NCBI RefSeq assembly: GCF_018304765.1
Contig: NZ_CP072642.1
Location: 2,075,819-2,139,818 of the forward strand
Source of the DNA: Chloracidobacterium sp. N
Lineage (GTDB): Bacteria > Acidobacteriota > Blastocatellia > Chloracidobacteriales > Chloracidobacteriaceae
Direction of reading: 5' to 3'
Length of the DNA: 64,000 bases
Positions within the stretch are counted from its first letter, which is position 1, and each line of letters opens with the position of its first letter. This document shows positions 8,444 to 18,348 of this stretch, in pieces. The position numbers were made by a program, and so were the translations under genes. Below the pieces are notes generated by a model that saw nothing but the letters and a program-made list of their open reading frames with translations, did no database searches and was not told the origin of the DNA.

Positions 8444-10096
8444 TCAGGATTTGGCCGGCTCGACAGTGAAGAACGTCTTGGGCGTGAGCGTCTTCCGGGC
8501 CACTTTGTCGGTCACGACCACGGTGACTTCATAGCTGCCCGGCTCCAGCTTTTCGAGCGGGATGAGCCGCCCCAGCACAATCTGCTGTCCGTAACCGCTC
8601 AGGTCGGAAATGCCATTTTTGCCGTCCTCACGGATACGCTGCACTTCCTGCCCGGTCTTGACATTGGTGATAACGTATTCGACTTCGATGGCCGGACGCA
8701 GTGAAGCCTGGTCAATCTGGACGTTGTACACCTGCATGTACACCCCCAACGACTGATTCTGCTTGAAGCGCTGCGTCACACTCGGCCGCACTTTGTTGGC
8801 GCCGATGATGAACTGGCTGCCCGAAACGCGCGTGACCGGCTCGACGAGGTCGGCCAGAATGAGTGAACTCGTCGAAAGCGCCTCCGGCGAGTAGCGCGGC
8901 ACTTCAAAACCCTGGCGGACGATGCCGGTGTGCCCGCTCGTCACATCGCGGACAACGAAGTCAATCTTGTAGTTGCCCGGCGGCAGGATCAGGCTTTTCT
9001 GATAGACGGAGTTGAGTTTGCGTCCGACCTCGAACTGGGACTGCTGATAGGTGATGATGGGCGCTTCCTCGAAAATCCCCACCCGTTTGCCGGTCAGCGC
9101 CGACACGCGGGCATAGATGTTGAGCTGGGCTTTCTGAATGCCACCCTCATCCTTGAAGCCCAGGTCGCCGTTGTTGAACATCAGGGTAAAGGTCGTCACG
9201 ATGGCGGATTCGCCGGCGCGCAGGAAGTCCGTGCGCACGTCGAACGGCAGCACGTCGAACTCCACCTGTTGGTCAACCCGCTCGGCCAACTGGCGATAGC
9301 GTACCGAGGGGGCGCGTTGGAGATTGGTGAGAATCGCCAGGCGCTCGAAGGGCATGTCCTGCGTCCGCATCGGATACAGCGGATTGTTGCCATACCGGTT
9401 GCCGGGATTGAAGAACGGCCGGTCCACCTTCGAGGCCAGCCCAAGCTGCTCAGCCAGGGTCAAGCCGGCGTTCGGAACAAACAACAGGGCATCCTTTTCA
9501 TCGGCGTTGCGGGCAATGCGGTATTCGCCGCTTCCCGTCGGGTCCACGAACTCGATCTCGATGCCCGAACCGACGCCTTCCAGATACCGGTAGAACCAAA
9601 TCTCGAACGGGTAGGTCGAGGTCGTTCCGCCGCCTTCGTAAATCGGGCGCTCGTAAGGCCCCCCGGCCGGACGCGATTCGACGCTATCCGGCGGCCCCCA
9701 GGTGATGTAAATACGCCCCCGGTCCGTCTTCCAGCCGGGAATGCCGGAGGTGAACTTTTCATTGGCATAGGCAATGCGCCGGTAGTATTCCTCGCGGTAC
9801 TCATTTTCCGGCGTGTCCGGGTCCGGGTCGCGCCGCAGCCAGAACTGCTCGATGAATTCCTCGCGCTCTTCGTCGGTCTGAAGTTTTTTGAAGGCTGCGC
9901 GCTCTTCCGGCGTGATGATGTAGTCCACGTCTTCGTTGACCCAACGCTGGTAAATTTTGTCGAGTTCAATCTTGCGCGGTTTCTTCTTCTTGGGTTGTGA
10001 ATCTTCCTGCGCGTACGTCGCCAGAGGCGCCAGCGCCGTAGCGATCCCCAGCCCGACGGCCAGCACCAAACGCCCAATATCCTTCAGATTTGACAT
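8444..10096 (-). CDS. Secreted GWxTD-domain protein
   Basis: A 550-residue exported protein. Residues 1-30 ([17 protein letters not shown], then [11 protein letters not shown]) form a signal peptide ending near AYAQ. A Lys/Glu-rich stretch follows, then the family motif in [21 protein letters not shown] near 125-145. The rest is predicted beta-rich. GWxTD proteins are frequent in Acidobacteriota and Bacteroidetes/Chlorobi; their function is unknown. ATG 10096 is preferred to an upstream GTG at 10114, with GGAGG 11 bases ahead. It lies upstream of lptFG on the same strand with a terminator between. Confidence 0.85.
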   Translation of the reverse strand: MSNLKDIGRLVLAVGLGIATALAPLATYAQEDSQPKKKKPRKIELDKIYQRWVNEDVDYIITPEERAAFKKLQTDEEREEFIEQFWLRRDPDPDTPENEYREEYYRRIAYANEKFTSGIPGWKTDRGRIYITWGPPDSVESRPAGGPYERPIYEGGGTTSTYPFEIWFYRYLEGVGSGIEIEFVDPTGSGEYRIARNADEKDALLFVPNAGLTLAEQLGLASKVDRPFFNPGNRYGNNPLYPMRTQDMPFERLAILTNLQRAPSVRYRQLAERVDQQVEFDVLPFDVRTDFLRAGESAIVTTFTLMFNNGDLGFKDEGGIQKAQLNIYARVSALTGKRVGIFEEAPIITYQQSQFEVGRKLNSVYQKSLILPPGNYKIDFVVRDVTSGHTGIVRQGFEVPRYSPEALSTSSLILADLVEPVTRVSGSQFIIGANKVRPSVTQRFKQNQSLGVYMQVYNVQIDQASLRPAIEVEYVITNVKTGQEVQRIREDGKNGISDLSGYGQQIVLGRLIPLEKLEPGSYEVTVVVTDKVARKTLTPKTFFTVEPAKS

Positions 10097-10341
10097 GGTC
10101 GGCAAAACCTCCACGACCGCTTCCGTGTTTTGAAACCAAGGGTCACGCTGCCCGGGCCGAAGCAGCCCCCGTCAGTGCGCTCCGGGAGCCGTTCGCCAAT
10201 GCAGACGTGAGTTTAGAACACTTGCCGGCCGGCGGCGCAAGCCCACGGGAACAGGACTTTGCAGCGGCGCGGCAGCTTCCGCCACCGCCACCTTTCCGGG
10301 CGCACATTCAGACGCGGCCGGGCCGCACAATGCCGGGTGCA

Positions 10342-11664
10342 CTATGCGGAGACAGGTTCAATGGCCACTGCGCGCCGCCGCAAAACCGGCGACACGCCGG
10401 CAAAGATAATCCCGCTGAGAGCCGTGGCGGCCACACACAGCAACATTGCCTGCCGGAGCGCCTCGGTCATCACCGCCGCCGAAGCCTGTTCACCGGCAAT
10501 CACGTCCGACAGGAATCCCACGATGACCGGCGAAGGCATATCCCCCAGGATGTGAATGGCGAACATGTAAAAGGCAATGGCCGTGGCACGCAGCGAAGCG
10601 GGGACGAGATCAGTGACAATGGCCGCGACGGGTCCGTGGTAGAAGCTCATAAAGAACGTGGCGATGAAACCGGCCGTGATGAACTGGCCCAACGTGGGGG
10701 CGTACAATCCCCAGTACAGGAAAGGGGCGCCGAGCAGAAAGGCCACGGCCATGGTGAGGGCGCGTCCGGCCGCAAACCGCTGCTGCAACCAGTCGGCGAT
10801 GACCCCTCCGGCAATCACTCCCAGGAACGCCGCAATCACGATGGGCGTCAGCCGCACGGCGGCCTGTGACGAGGGAACGGCATAGACTTCCGTGACCAGC
10901 TTCGGCAGGAAGTGCACCAGAGCCCCGGCGGCGAAGGTCACGCTGGCCGCTCCGGCAATGACCAGCCAGAACGACTTGATATGCAGCACCTGAACCATGT
11001 CGGCCCATTTTGGCGGTTCGGTCAGGTGACTGCGGGGCGGCTCACGAAACAGCCAGACGACAACGGTCAGGAGCAGGCCCGGCAGGCCGACGACGAAAAA
11101 ACAGGCCCGCCAGCCGATTTTCTCGCTCAACACGCCGCCCAGCACCAACCCCACGGCCGCGCCAATGACCAGTCCAAGATTGAAAATCCCGATGACCTTG
11201 GCCCACATCCGCGCCGGGAACATGTCACTGAGCAGGGAGGTGGCCGCCGGCGCATAAGCTGCTTCGCCCACCCCCACCGCGCCACGTGCCAGCAGGAGGT
11301 GACTGTAGGATGACGCAAATCCGGCCCCTGCCGTCGCCAGACTCCAGAAGCCGACACCGGCGGCAATGATTTTCCGGCGCGCCACACGGTCGGCAAGCAC
11401 CCCCAGTGGGATGGCCGCCAGGGAATGCACCAGCATAAAGGCCGTCCCGAGGAACCCGACCGCAGTGTTGCTCAGATTCAGCTCGTCCTGAATGGGCTTG
11501 AGTAAGGGCGGGATAATTTGCCGGTCAACGTAGTTGACCACCTGCACCAGGGTAAGGATGAACAGGATGTACCAGGCATAACGCGAAGCTGACGCCGAAG
11601 CCCCGGCGTCAGCCGCGTCCGTCGTCGCAGGCGCAACCCGATGGGGCGCCGGAACATGACTCAT
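10342..11664 (-). CDS. Spinster-like MFS transporter
   Basis: A 440-residue protein with about 12 membrane helices. The N-terminal signature VNYVDRQIIPPLLKPIQ and the MFS loop motif GVLADRVARRK are typical of the spinster-type (Spns) subfamily. VGVGEAAYAPAATSLLSDMFP is a second conserved segment of this group. Substrates of bacterial members are mostly unknown (lipids, sugars or organic anions). It lies 42 bases downstream of the bacilliredoxin gene and may be co-transcribed. The 245 bases on its downstream side (10097-10341) hold no recognised feature. Confidence 0.85.
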   Translation of the reverse strand: MSHVPAPHRVAPATTDAADAGASASASRYAWYILFILTLVQVVNYVDRQIIPPLLKPIQDELNLSNTAVGFLGTAFMLVHSLAAIPLGVLADRVARRKIIAAGVGFWSLATAGAGFASSYSHLLLARGAVGVGEAAYAPAATSLLSDMFPARMWAKVIGIFNLGLVIGAAVGLVLGGVLSEKIGWRACFFVVGLPGLLLTVVVWLFREPPRSHLTEPPKWADMVQVLHIKSFWLVIAGAASVTFAAGALVHFLPKLVTEVYAVPSSQAAVRLTPIVIAAFLGVIAGGVIADWLQQRFAAGRALTMAVAFLLGAPFLYWGLYAPTLGQFITAGFIATFFMSFYHGPVAAIVTDLVPASLRATAIAFYMFAIHILGDMPSPVIVGFLSDVIAGEQASAAVMTEALRQAMLLCVAATALSGIIFAGVSPVLRRRAVAIEPVSA

Positions 11665-11706
11665 AGGTTTTTCAATCGGACAACATCACCGGGGTTGTGA
11701 GGGAAA

Positions 11707-12159
11707 CTAGGCCGTCGCCACACCGGCGCGGTTACAGTGCTTCTGGAGGGCCGTACGGATGTCAGCCGCAATGTCACTGGCGCTCCGGTGCTCGATCTGG
11801 TGTCGCTCCAGCTTGAAGACCACCTCCCCCTCCTTGAGCAGCCAGACCGAAGGCGAAGAGGGCGCAAAACCCTTGAAGTACTCACGCGCCCGCGCCGTGG
11901 CTTCCTTGTCCTGCCCGGCAAAAACGGTGGTGATGTGGTCCGGCAGGACGGTACTGGTCTTGAGCGCCTCAACGACGCCCGGACGCGCCGCCCCAGCGGC
12001 GCACCCGCACACTGAGTTGACGACGACCAGCGCCGTGCCCTCTTTTTTGCCCAGAACGGCATCCACTTCTTCCGGCGTGCGCAGTTCCTGCACACCATGA
12101 TTGGTCAATTCCGCACGCATGGCGCGCAGCGCGCGCTCCATATCGAATCCGTACATCAT
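11707..12159 (-). CDS. Bacilliredoxin (BrxA/BrxB, YphP/YqiW family)
   Basis: A 150-residue thioredoxin-fold protein with the CGC active site in VNSVCGCAAGAARPGV near residue 55. The family removes bacillithiol from S-bacillithiolated proteins in Firmicutes and occurs in other phyla as a disulfide reductase. HITTVFAGQDKEATARAREYF and PSSPSVWLLKEGEVVFKLERHQIE are conserved family regions. Start ATG 12159 has GGAGG about 11 bases upstream. Whether this organism makes bacillithiol cannot be told from the window. Confidence 0.85.
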   Translation of the reverse strand: MMYGFDMERALRAMRAELTNHGVQELRTPEEVDAVLGKKEGTALVVVNSVCGCAAGAARPGVVEALKTSTVLPDHITTVFAGQDKEATARAREYFKGFAPSSPSVWLLKEGEVVFKLERHQIEHRSASDIAADIRTALQKHCNRAGVATA

Positions 12160-12318
12160 CGGGGGTCATTCCTCCACAAACAGAAAAAAATATAAGCCAG
12201 AACGGTGACGCAAAGCGATGCCCACGAAACTGGCCTGGTCATTCCTGCTTCACCCTAGCATGACCATCGGCATCCGTCGCCTTGTGCCGCCGTTTTGATT
12301 CCTAGTATCGTCCCGCCC

Positions 12319-13401
12319 ATGCGGACGGTACTGGGCATTGAAACATCCTGTGATGAAACGGCTGCCGCGGTCGTCATCGAGGGGCGACAGGTCATCTCGA
12401 ACATCATTGCCTCCCAAATGGAGGTTCATCGTCCCTACGGCGGTGTCGTTCCAGAAATTGCCTCCCGCCAGCACCTGGAGGCGATGGCGGACGTGGTGGC
12501 CAGCGCCGTGGCCGGGACTGGCTTTGACGGCCTCGACGGGATTGCCGTCACTTACGGACCCGGGCTGGTGGGCGCGCTGCTGGTCGGTTTGTCTTACGCC
12601 AAGGCGCTGTCTCTGGGGCTGGATGTTCCGCTGGTCGGCGTGCACCACATCGAAGGACACCTGTTCTCAACAGTTTTTGAATACGGCGACTGGGACTATC
12701 CGGCCCTGGCCCTGATTGTTTCCGGCGGGCATACGGACCTGTTCTATCTTCCGGCCGCACTGACTTATGAGCGTCTCGGACACACCCGTGATGACGCCGC
12801 CGGTGAAGCCTACGACAAAACCGCCCGCCGTCTGGGCCTTGGCTACCCTGGCGGCCCTATCCTCGACCGGCTGGCGCAGACCGGACGCCCGGAAGCTGCG
12901 CCGCTGGTGTACCGCCCGCCGCTCATCCCCGACGCCCCTTATGATTTTTCGTTCAGCGGACTCAAAACGGCCGTGCTGCGCTACATCCGCGAGCAGCAGA
13001 TTGCGCCGCTGCCGGAAGGGCTGAACCGGGACACCATCCTGGCGCAGGCCCCCGACGACATCCGCAACCTGGCCGCCAGCTTTCAGCAGGCGGTGGTCAA
13101 CACGCTGATCGGCGTACTGGAGCGGGCCATCGTGGCCTACCGTCCACGGGTGGTGCTCACGGGCGGGGGCGTGGTGTGCAATTCGGCCTTGCGGCGGGCG
13201 CTGGCCGAACTGGCGGAGCGCATGGGTGTCGGGATTCGCGTTCCACACCCCAGGTACACAACCGACAACGCTGCCATGATTGCGGCCGCCGGCTATGCCC
13301 ACCTCGTGCGCGGCGAACGGCACGACTGGTCGCTGGAACCTGCCCCGTCGCTGCGCCTTGGAAGCCACACTGCCGCGCGCCCGCAGCCCTTTCGAGCATG
13401 A
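12319..13401 (+). CDS. tsaD: tRNA N6-threonylcarbamoyladenosine transferase
   Basis: A 360-residue ASKHA-fold protein that transfers the threonylcarbamoyl group to A37 of ANN-decoding tRNAs, with TsaB and TsaE. MRTVLGIETSCDETAAAVV starts the fold; the metal-binding HxxxH is in VHHIEGH near residue 110; IVSGGHTDL, GEAYDKTARRLGLGYPGGP and DNAAMIAAAGY are all present. ATG 12319 is chosen over an upstream TTG. The stop overlaps the next start as ATGA. Confidence 0.95.
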   Translation: MRTVLGIETSCDETAAAVVIEGRQVISNIIASQMEVHRPYGGVVPEIASRQHLEAMADVVASAVAGTGFDGLDGIAVTYGPGLVGALLVGLSYAKALSLGLDVPLVGVHHIEGHLFSTVFEYGDWDYPALALIVSGGHTDLFYLPAALTYERLGHTRDDAAGEAYDKTARRLGLGYPGGPILDRLAQTGRPEAAPLVYRPPLIPDAPYDFSFSGLKTAVLRYIREQQIAPLPEGLNRDTILAQAPDDIRNLAASFQQAVVNTLIGVLERAIVAYRPRVVLTGGGVVCNSALRRALAELAERMGVGIRVPHPRYTTDNAAMIAAAGYAHLVRGERHDWSLEPAPSLRLGSHTAARPQPFRA

Positions 13402-15347
13402 CCGGAACCGACCGACCGACGGCACACCAGAAGAAAGCACCCGTTTGGGTTGTGTTCCTCTGGGGGCTGCTCATCGGCGTCCTGGGTTGGTACAGCTTTG
13501 AAAGGACCCTCACGCACGGCTATGTCATTGATGACGTAGGTATTGTGGAGAGCAACCCCAATGCAGCCGCAACGGCCAGTCTTCCGGCGCTGTTTCAGAA
13601 GCACTACTGGCAGGGCACCTTTTCAACGGAAAGAGGGCATCGGAACTTCCATTACCGACCGCTGGCCATTGCCTCTTATGTTCTCACGGCGCGTTCTCTG
13701 GGAAACGGCCCGGCTCCGCAGCACCTTGTGAATGTGGCGCTGCACATCATCGTTTCCTGGCTCATGCTCTGGGTGGTTTATGCCTGGCTTCAGGATACCC
13801 TTGTGGCCGGACTGGCCGGAGTCGTCTTTGTCACGCATCCGCTCCACACCGAAGTCATCGCCATGATCGTCGGTCGGGCTGAACTTCTGGCGGCCCTTGG
13901 CGCGCTCAGCGCCCTTGGGCTGGCGGTAGCCGCCCTGAAGCTCCCACCGGAACGACCCGTCTGGCAACACTGGCTCCTGGCAGGTGGAGCGGCCCTCTGT
14001 CTGTTTGCCGGATGGCTCGCCAAGGAATCCGCCGTGCTGTTTTTTCCGCTCTGGCTGCTCATCGGATGGGCCGGCACGCCCGGCACCGGCTGGCAGCGGC
14101 TGGGGGCGCTCGCCAAACGGGGCTGGCGAACGGGCATCGCATGTGCCGTAAGCACGGCCTTCTTCTGGTATCTCCACCAGCGGATTCAGTCCGGTGTGCA
14201 AATTGTACCGATTGACTTTGCCATGAATCCCCTCGCTTACGCCGGGCGGTGGGAGCGCTGGGCCACCGGACTTGTCCTGCTGGCGAAATACCTCGTCATG
14301 CACCTGTGGCCCTTTCCGCTGCAGGTGGACTATTCCTTCGACAGCATCCCTGTCGTGACCATGTGGCGCGACAGACGGCTGTGGTCGGCGACAGGCGTTC
14401 TTGCCGCAGCCGGCAGCCTGCTCGTGGTCAGCTACCGCCGCCGGTCGCCGGCCTGGGTTGGGCTGGCCTTTCTGATCGGCAGCGCCGCCATGTTTTCACA
14501 CTTCCTTCGGCCGTTGGGCTTCGTTTTCGCCGAGCGGGTGATGTACCTGCCCAGTGTGGGATATGCGCTGGCAGCGGCAGCCGGTTTCCATGCCCTCTGG
14601 AACGGCACCGCGTCACGTCCGTGGGCGCAGTGGCTGACAGCCGGGGCAATCGCCCTGCTGACCGGGCAGGCGTCCTGGCACACACGGCAGGAAAGCGTTT
14701 TTTACCGCGACAGCCTGACCGCTGTGGCCCGCTCGCTGACCACAGGCAACCAACGCAGCGTCTGGCTGTGGCAGGCCTACGGCACAGAACAGCTCAACGC
14801 CGGACGGTTGACCGAAGCCGTGACCGCCCTCGAACGCGCCCGCGCCATCCTTCCGCTGGCGGAAACGTGCGCGACGTTGGCCAAAGCCCACCTTGCGCTG
14901 GGCAATTCGGACGCCGCGCGGAAGGCGGCACATGAAGCCGTGACCCGCGACCCCACATGGATGCCCTACCGTGAATTGTTCGGTGTGATACTGTTCGAGG
15001 CAGGACAGTTGGATGCGGCCGCCGCCCAATTCGAGGCCGCACTCGTGCTTGTCCCGGAGGATGCCCGACTCCATGCCCAGCTTGCGGTTATCCGCCAGCG
15101 CCAGGGACAAACCCCCCAGGCCATCCGGCATTATGAACAGGCGCTCCGCTTTCAGCCTGATGAACTGCGCTGGTGGGCTGCCCTTGGTCGGCTGCACCTC
15201 GCCGCCGGAAACCCGGAGCGGGCGCGGTTCTGCTATCGTCAAGTTCTTGAAGGACGCCCTGACCCGGCGCTGCGCGACGCGGTCGAACAGCAGTTGAAAG
15301 ACCTCGACGCCCAGCGCCCAACCTTTTCCAGTCCCCTTCCGCACTGA
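13398..15347 (+). CDS. TMTC-like membrane protein with C-terminal TPR repeats
   Basis: A 649-residue protein. The N-terminal part (about 1-440) has roughly ten membrane helices and, after the first, YVIDDVGIVESNP, the acidic first loop of GT-C glycosyltransferases like TMTC/PMT. HPLHTEVIAMIVGRAELLAA is a second TMTC-like segment. Residues about 450-640 form TPR repeats (LHAQLAVIRQRQGQTPQAIRHYEQALRF is one). It may glycosylate extracytoplasmic proteins, but the substrate is unknown. The ATG overlaps the tsaD stop (ATGA), so translation is probably coupled. Confidence 0.75.
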   Translation: MTGTDRPTAHQKKAPVWVVFLWGLLIGVLGWYSFERTLTHGYVIDDVGIVESNPNAAATASLPALFQKHYWQGTFSTERGHRNFHYRPLAIASYVLTARSLGNGPAPQHLVNVALHIIVSWLMLWVVYAWLQDTLVAGLAGVVFVTHPLHTEVIAMIVGRAELLAALGALSALGLAVAALKLPPERPVWQHWLLAGGAALCLFAGWLAKESAVLFFPLWLLIGWAGTPGTGWQRLGALAKRGWRTGIACAVSTAFFWYLHQRIQSGVQIVPIDFAMNPLAYAGRWERWATGLVLLAKYLVMHLWPFPLQVDYSFDSIPVVTMWRDRRLWSATGVLAAAGSLLVVSYRRRSPAWVGLAFLIGSAAMFSHFLRPLGFVFAERVMYLPSVGYALAAAAGFHALWNGTASRPWAQWLTAGAIALLTGQASWHTRQESVFYRDSLTAVARSLTTGNQRSVWLWQAYGTEQLNAGRLTEAVTALERARAILPLAETCATLAKAHLALGNSDAARKAAHEAVTRDPTWMPYRELFGVILFEAGQLDAAAAQFEAALVLVPEDARLHAQLAVIRQRQGQTPQAIRHYEQALRFQPDELRWWAALGRLHLAAGNPERARFCYRQVLEGRPDPALRDAVEQQLKDLDAQRPTFSSPLPH

Positions 15348-15356
15348 CGTATTGGC

Positions 15357-16337
15357 ATGTCCAGCACCACACCTTCCACTGTTGCCCTTGCCGAGGCCAT
15401 TCTGGCCCGCAGTCCCCGCGCCGTGGCGCGCGGTATTTCCCTGGTCGAAAACGATGCCCCGGAAGCCACAGACCTGCTGAAGCTGATTTTTCCCCACACC
15501 GGACACAGCCGGGTGATTGGGCTGACCGGTGCCCCCGGCGCCGGCAAAAGCTCGCTCACCGACAAGCTGGCCCAGGTCTATGTTGACCGGGGGCAGCGGG
15601 TCGGCATCGTGGCGGTTGATCCGTCCAGTCCCTTCTCCGGTGGAGCCATTCTCGGCGACCGGATTCGCATGCCCAAACTGGCGACGCATCCGCAGGTGTT
15701 CATCCGCAGCATGGCCACACGCGGCAATCTGGGTGGGCTGGCGCGGGCGACGACGGAAGCCGTCCTGCTGCTCGACGCGGCCGGCTATGAGGTCATCATC
15801 GTGGAAACCGTCGGCGTGGGACAGGATGAAGTGGACATCGTCAAAACCGCCGATGTGACGGCCGTCGTCGTCGTTCCCGGCATGGGTGATGATGTGCAAT
15901 CCATCAAGGCCGGCATCATGGAAATCGGCGATGTGTTTGTCATCAACAAAGCCGACCGGGAGGGCGTCGAACGGACACAGATGGAACTCGAAGCCCTGCT
16001 TGAACTCGCCGCGCGCCCGGATGGCTGGCAACCGCCCATCGTGCGGACGATTGCCACGGCGACGCCACCGGTCGGACTCGATGCGCTGGCGACGGCTCTG
16101 GACAGCTACCTGACCTTTGTCGCTGAACACCCGGAGGTGCGCGCCGAGCGGCGGCGGCGCATCCTGGAGCGACGGCTGCTCGAACTCATCCGCGACCGCC
16201 TGCTGCGCCACGTCTGGCAGCGCGAACTGCACGACGGCAAACTGGAAGCGGCTGTCCAGCGCATCGTCAACCGCGAAACCGATCCCTACACCCTGGCCGA
16301 TGACATCGTCCGGCGGTTGACCGCCTCCCCGGCCTGA
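15357..16337 (+). CDS. meaB: Methylmalonyl-CoA mutase-associated GTPase
   Basis: A 326-residue G3E-family P-loop GTPase that protects and reloads B12 on methylmalonyl-CoA mutase. Visible motifs are Walker A GAPGAGKSSL near residue 60, VDPSSPFSGGAILGDRIRM, ETVGVGQDEVDI (Walker B region) and NKAD for guanine binding. It starts nine bases after the TPR gene stop. The mutase itself is not in the window. It is followed by a hairpin and the convergent murI. Confidence 0.93.
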   Translation: MSSTTPSTVALAEAILARSPRAVARGISLVENDAPEATDLLKLIFPHTGHSRVIGLTGAPGAGKSSLTDKLAQVYVDRGQRVGIVAVDPSSPFSGGAILGDRIRMPKLATHPQVFIRSMATRGNLGGLARATTEAVLLLDAAGYEVIIVETVGVGQDEVDIVKTADVTAVVVVPGMGDDVQSIKAGIMEIGDVFVINKADREGVERTQMELEALLELAARPDGWQPPIVRTIATATPPVGLDALATALDSYLTFVAEHPEVRAERRRRILERRLLELIRDRLLRHVWQRELHDGKLEAAVQRIVNRETDPYTLADDIVRRLTASPA

Positions 16338-16343
16338 AGTTAC

Positions 16344-16362
16344 GGGCGAACGCCATTCGCCC
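16344..16362. repeat. REP-like hairpin between meaB and murI
   Basis: Arms GGGCGAA and TTCGCCC (7 bases) surround CGCCA, followed by CCTACGCG. This form resembles dispersed intergenic palindromes seen in several bacterial phyla. It could also act as a two-way transcription stop between the convergent genes, though there is no T tract. Confidence 0.4.
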
Positions 16363-16404
16363 CTACGCGCCGTGTCTTCGCGTCCGGCCCGGGCTACGGC
16401 CCGA

Positions 16405-17217
16405 TTACAGCTCGATGCGGACCTTTTCCAACCGTGTCACTTCCTCGCCCAGACACAGCGTTGCCACGCGGCGGAAACGCTCACTGGCATCCGTGACGCA
16501 AAAGCGCGTTGCCGCCGGAAGGTTTCCGGGCGGTGCAAAACAGGCGTTCTGCTCCAGCACAGCCACGACTTCTTCGGCGGCGCAGGCGCCTGAATCCACA
16601 AGGGTGACGCCTTCCCCCATGACGCGCCGGATCACATCCTCCAGCACCGGATAGTGCGTGCACCCCAGAACGAGCGTGTCCACCTCGGCTTCCCGCAATG
16701 GTGTCAGGTATTCGGCAGCTACCGTCGCCGTCACCGGATGCTGCGCCCAGCCTTCTTCGACCAGTGGGACGAACAGGGGGCAACTCTGCGATGTGACGCG
16801 CACAGCCGGCGCTATGCGGCGAATCGCCCGTGGATAGGCCGCACTGGCCATGGTGGCTTCCGTGCCGATGACGCCGATGTGTCCACAGCGCGTCACGGCA
16901 GCAGCCTGCCGCGCGCCCGGCTCGATGACACCCACCACCGGCACTGGAGAGTTTGCCTGAAGCAGGTCAAGCGCCACCGAAGAGGCCGTATTGCAGGCAA
17001 TGACGATGAGCTTGACACCGCAGGCTAGCAGAAAAGCCGCATCCTGGCGGGCATACGCACAGACGGTTTCCGGCGAGCGCGTTCCGTAGGGGATGCGGGC
17101 CGTGTCGCCCAGATACACGAACGACTCCTGGGGCAGCCGGGCGCGGAGCGCACGATAGACCGTCAGACCGCCTACCCCGGAGTCGAAAATCCCAATCGGG
17201 CGGGCGTCACCGGGCAT
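16405..17217 (-). CDS. murI: Glutamate racemase
   Basis: A 270-residue enzyme making D-glutamate for peptidoglycan. Both catalytic cysteines are present: VIACNTASS near 75 and VLGCTHYPVL near 185. GIFDSGVGGLTV and GDTARIPYG are the N-terminal signature. ATG 17217 lies inside the end of the SUFU gene (ATGCCCGGTGA, 11-base overlap), so translation is probably coupled. An upstream TTG at 17232 is less likely. Confidence 0.93.
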   Translation of the reverse strand: MPGDARPIGIFDSGVGGLTVYRALRARLPQESFVYLGDTARIPYGTRSPETVCAYARQDAAFLLACGVKLIVIACNTASSVALDLLQANSPVPVVGVIEPGARQAAAVTRCGHIGVIGTEATMASAAYPRAIRRIAPAVRVTSQSCPLFVPLVEEGWAQHPVTATVAAEYLTPLREAEVDTLVLGCTHYPVLEDVIRRVMGEGVTLVDSGACAAEEVVAVLEQNACFAPPGNLPAATRFCVTDASERFRRVATLCLGEEVTRLEKVRIEL

Positions 17218-18238
17218 CGTCTGTCGGTACAACCGTCACCACCACCTCACCGCCAATGTTGAAGCGGTGGGTGGACGGAACCGGCTTGAGGGCCTGCGCC
17301 AGCGGCTCGATGAGTTCCGGGGTGATGTCCAGCACAAGCACGCCGCTGCCGGCATCCTGCATGCCGGGCATTGTTGCCGGACGAAACACCAGAGTCTGCT
17401 TGGGTCCCCAGATGAGAAACTCCCGGCCAAACTTGAGGCGCGCCGGAAAGAGTTCGGCAAAATCCCGCAGCCCTTCGGTATCGAGTTCAATCTCCACGCC
17501 CGGCCGGGGCGGCTCGGCCATCTGCCACCGGGCAATCTCGACATATTCGCCCTGCAGCGATGAGCCTTCTGCCGTGATGCCATCGCGGATGCGGGCCAGA
17601 ACGTCGGCGCGGTCCGTAATGGACGCCCGCTCCAGATCGGTAATCCACAGCGGACAACTTTCCTCCAGCAGTCCCAGAACGCCGCGCGTGTTCCAGCGTT
17701 TGACCGCCTGCAACTCGTCCTTTGTCAGCCCGACAATCTGCAAAAAGTGCATCCGCCCATTGGGGGTGTCAATCGGGGGCAGTTCCGGGTCATCCACAAA
17801 AGCTACGCCCGAAAGCAGGGTGTCCGGCGCTTCCGGCGTCAGCGGCCCGTGCAGGTCCATGTGGTGTCCGGGACGAAAGGGATTGCCAGAGTTGAACACA
17901 TACCGCGCCAGGTTGTTGAGAAACGGAATCACCCAGGTCGGAACCGTCTTGTCAGCCGCTCCCCGCGCCAGCCGGAACGTAAACTCAAAGCCCCACCCGC
18001 TCAAATCAGGCGCACTGCCGGGCGTTTTGGCATACAACTCGCTCATGCCAAAGGAAATACAGTGCCAGTGGGGGATGGGTGTGTCGCGTTCATAGAAGGA
18101 AATCCCATCGAGGGGATCGGGGCCGCCCAGACTGTACCGGACGATGGTTCCAAAATGCGTCGGTTCGGTGTGCGGATAAAGCCGTTCCAGCGCCTCACGA
18201 ATGGCATCAATGCCGTAATCTGCCGCAGGGGAACTCAC
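17207..18238 (-). CDS. Suppressor-of-fused (SUFU) domain protein
   Basis: A 343-residue protein with a SUFU fold over about residues 10-190: ALERLYPHTEPTHFGTIVRY, IPHWHCISFGMSELY, GWGFEFTFRLAR, VIPFLNNLARYVFNSGNPF. In animals SUFU acts in Hedgehog signalling; bacterial members are often linked to polymorphic toxin immunity, but no toxin gene is adjacent here. The C-terminal 150 residues match nothing I know. The GTG start is well supported by AAGGAAGG seven bases upstream. It overlaps murI downstream. Confidence 0.8.
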   Translation of the reverse strand: MSSPAADYGIDAIREALERLYPHTEPTHFGTIVRYSLGGPDPLDGISFYERDTPIPHWHCISFGMSELYAKTPGSAPDLSGWGFEFTFRLARGAADKTVPTWVIPFLNNLARYVFNSGNPFRPGHHMDLHGPLTPEAPDTLLSGVAFVDDPELPPIDTPNGRMHFLQIVGLTKDELQAVKRWNTRGVLGLLEESCPLWITDLERASITDRADVLARIRDGITAEGSSLQGEYVEIARWQMAEPPRPGVEIELDTEGLRDFAELFPARLKFGREFLIWGPKQTLVFRPATMPGMQDAGSGVLVLDITPELIEPLAQALKPVPSTHRFNIGGEVVVTVVPTDDAR

Positions 18239-18348
18239 GAAGCTGCCTTCCTTTCAGGATGAACCTTGTTCACATCATGCCAACGGGCGACGGCTGGCGC
18301 CGACACTATCCGGCCCATGTAACGTTTCCGTGACCGGTCATTCACCCT

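Noticed and set aside
14613-16232. A 539-codon open frame on the minus strand
   Set aside because: It is antisense to the TPR protein and meaB, both clearly recognisable. Its His/Gln/Gly-rich translation is typical of shadow frames.
17207-18238. SUFU protein as part of a toxin-immunity locus
   Set aside because: No toxin, secretion or polymorphic-toxin gene lies within several kilobases; neighbours are household genes.
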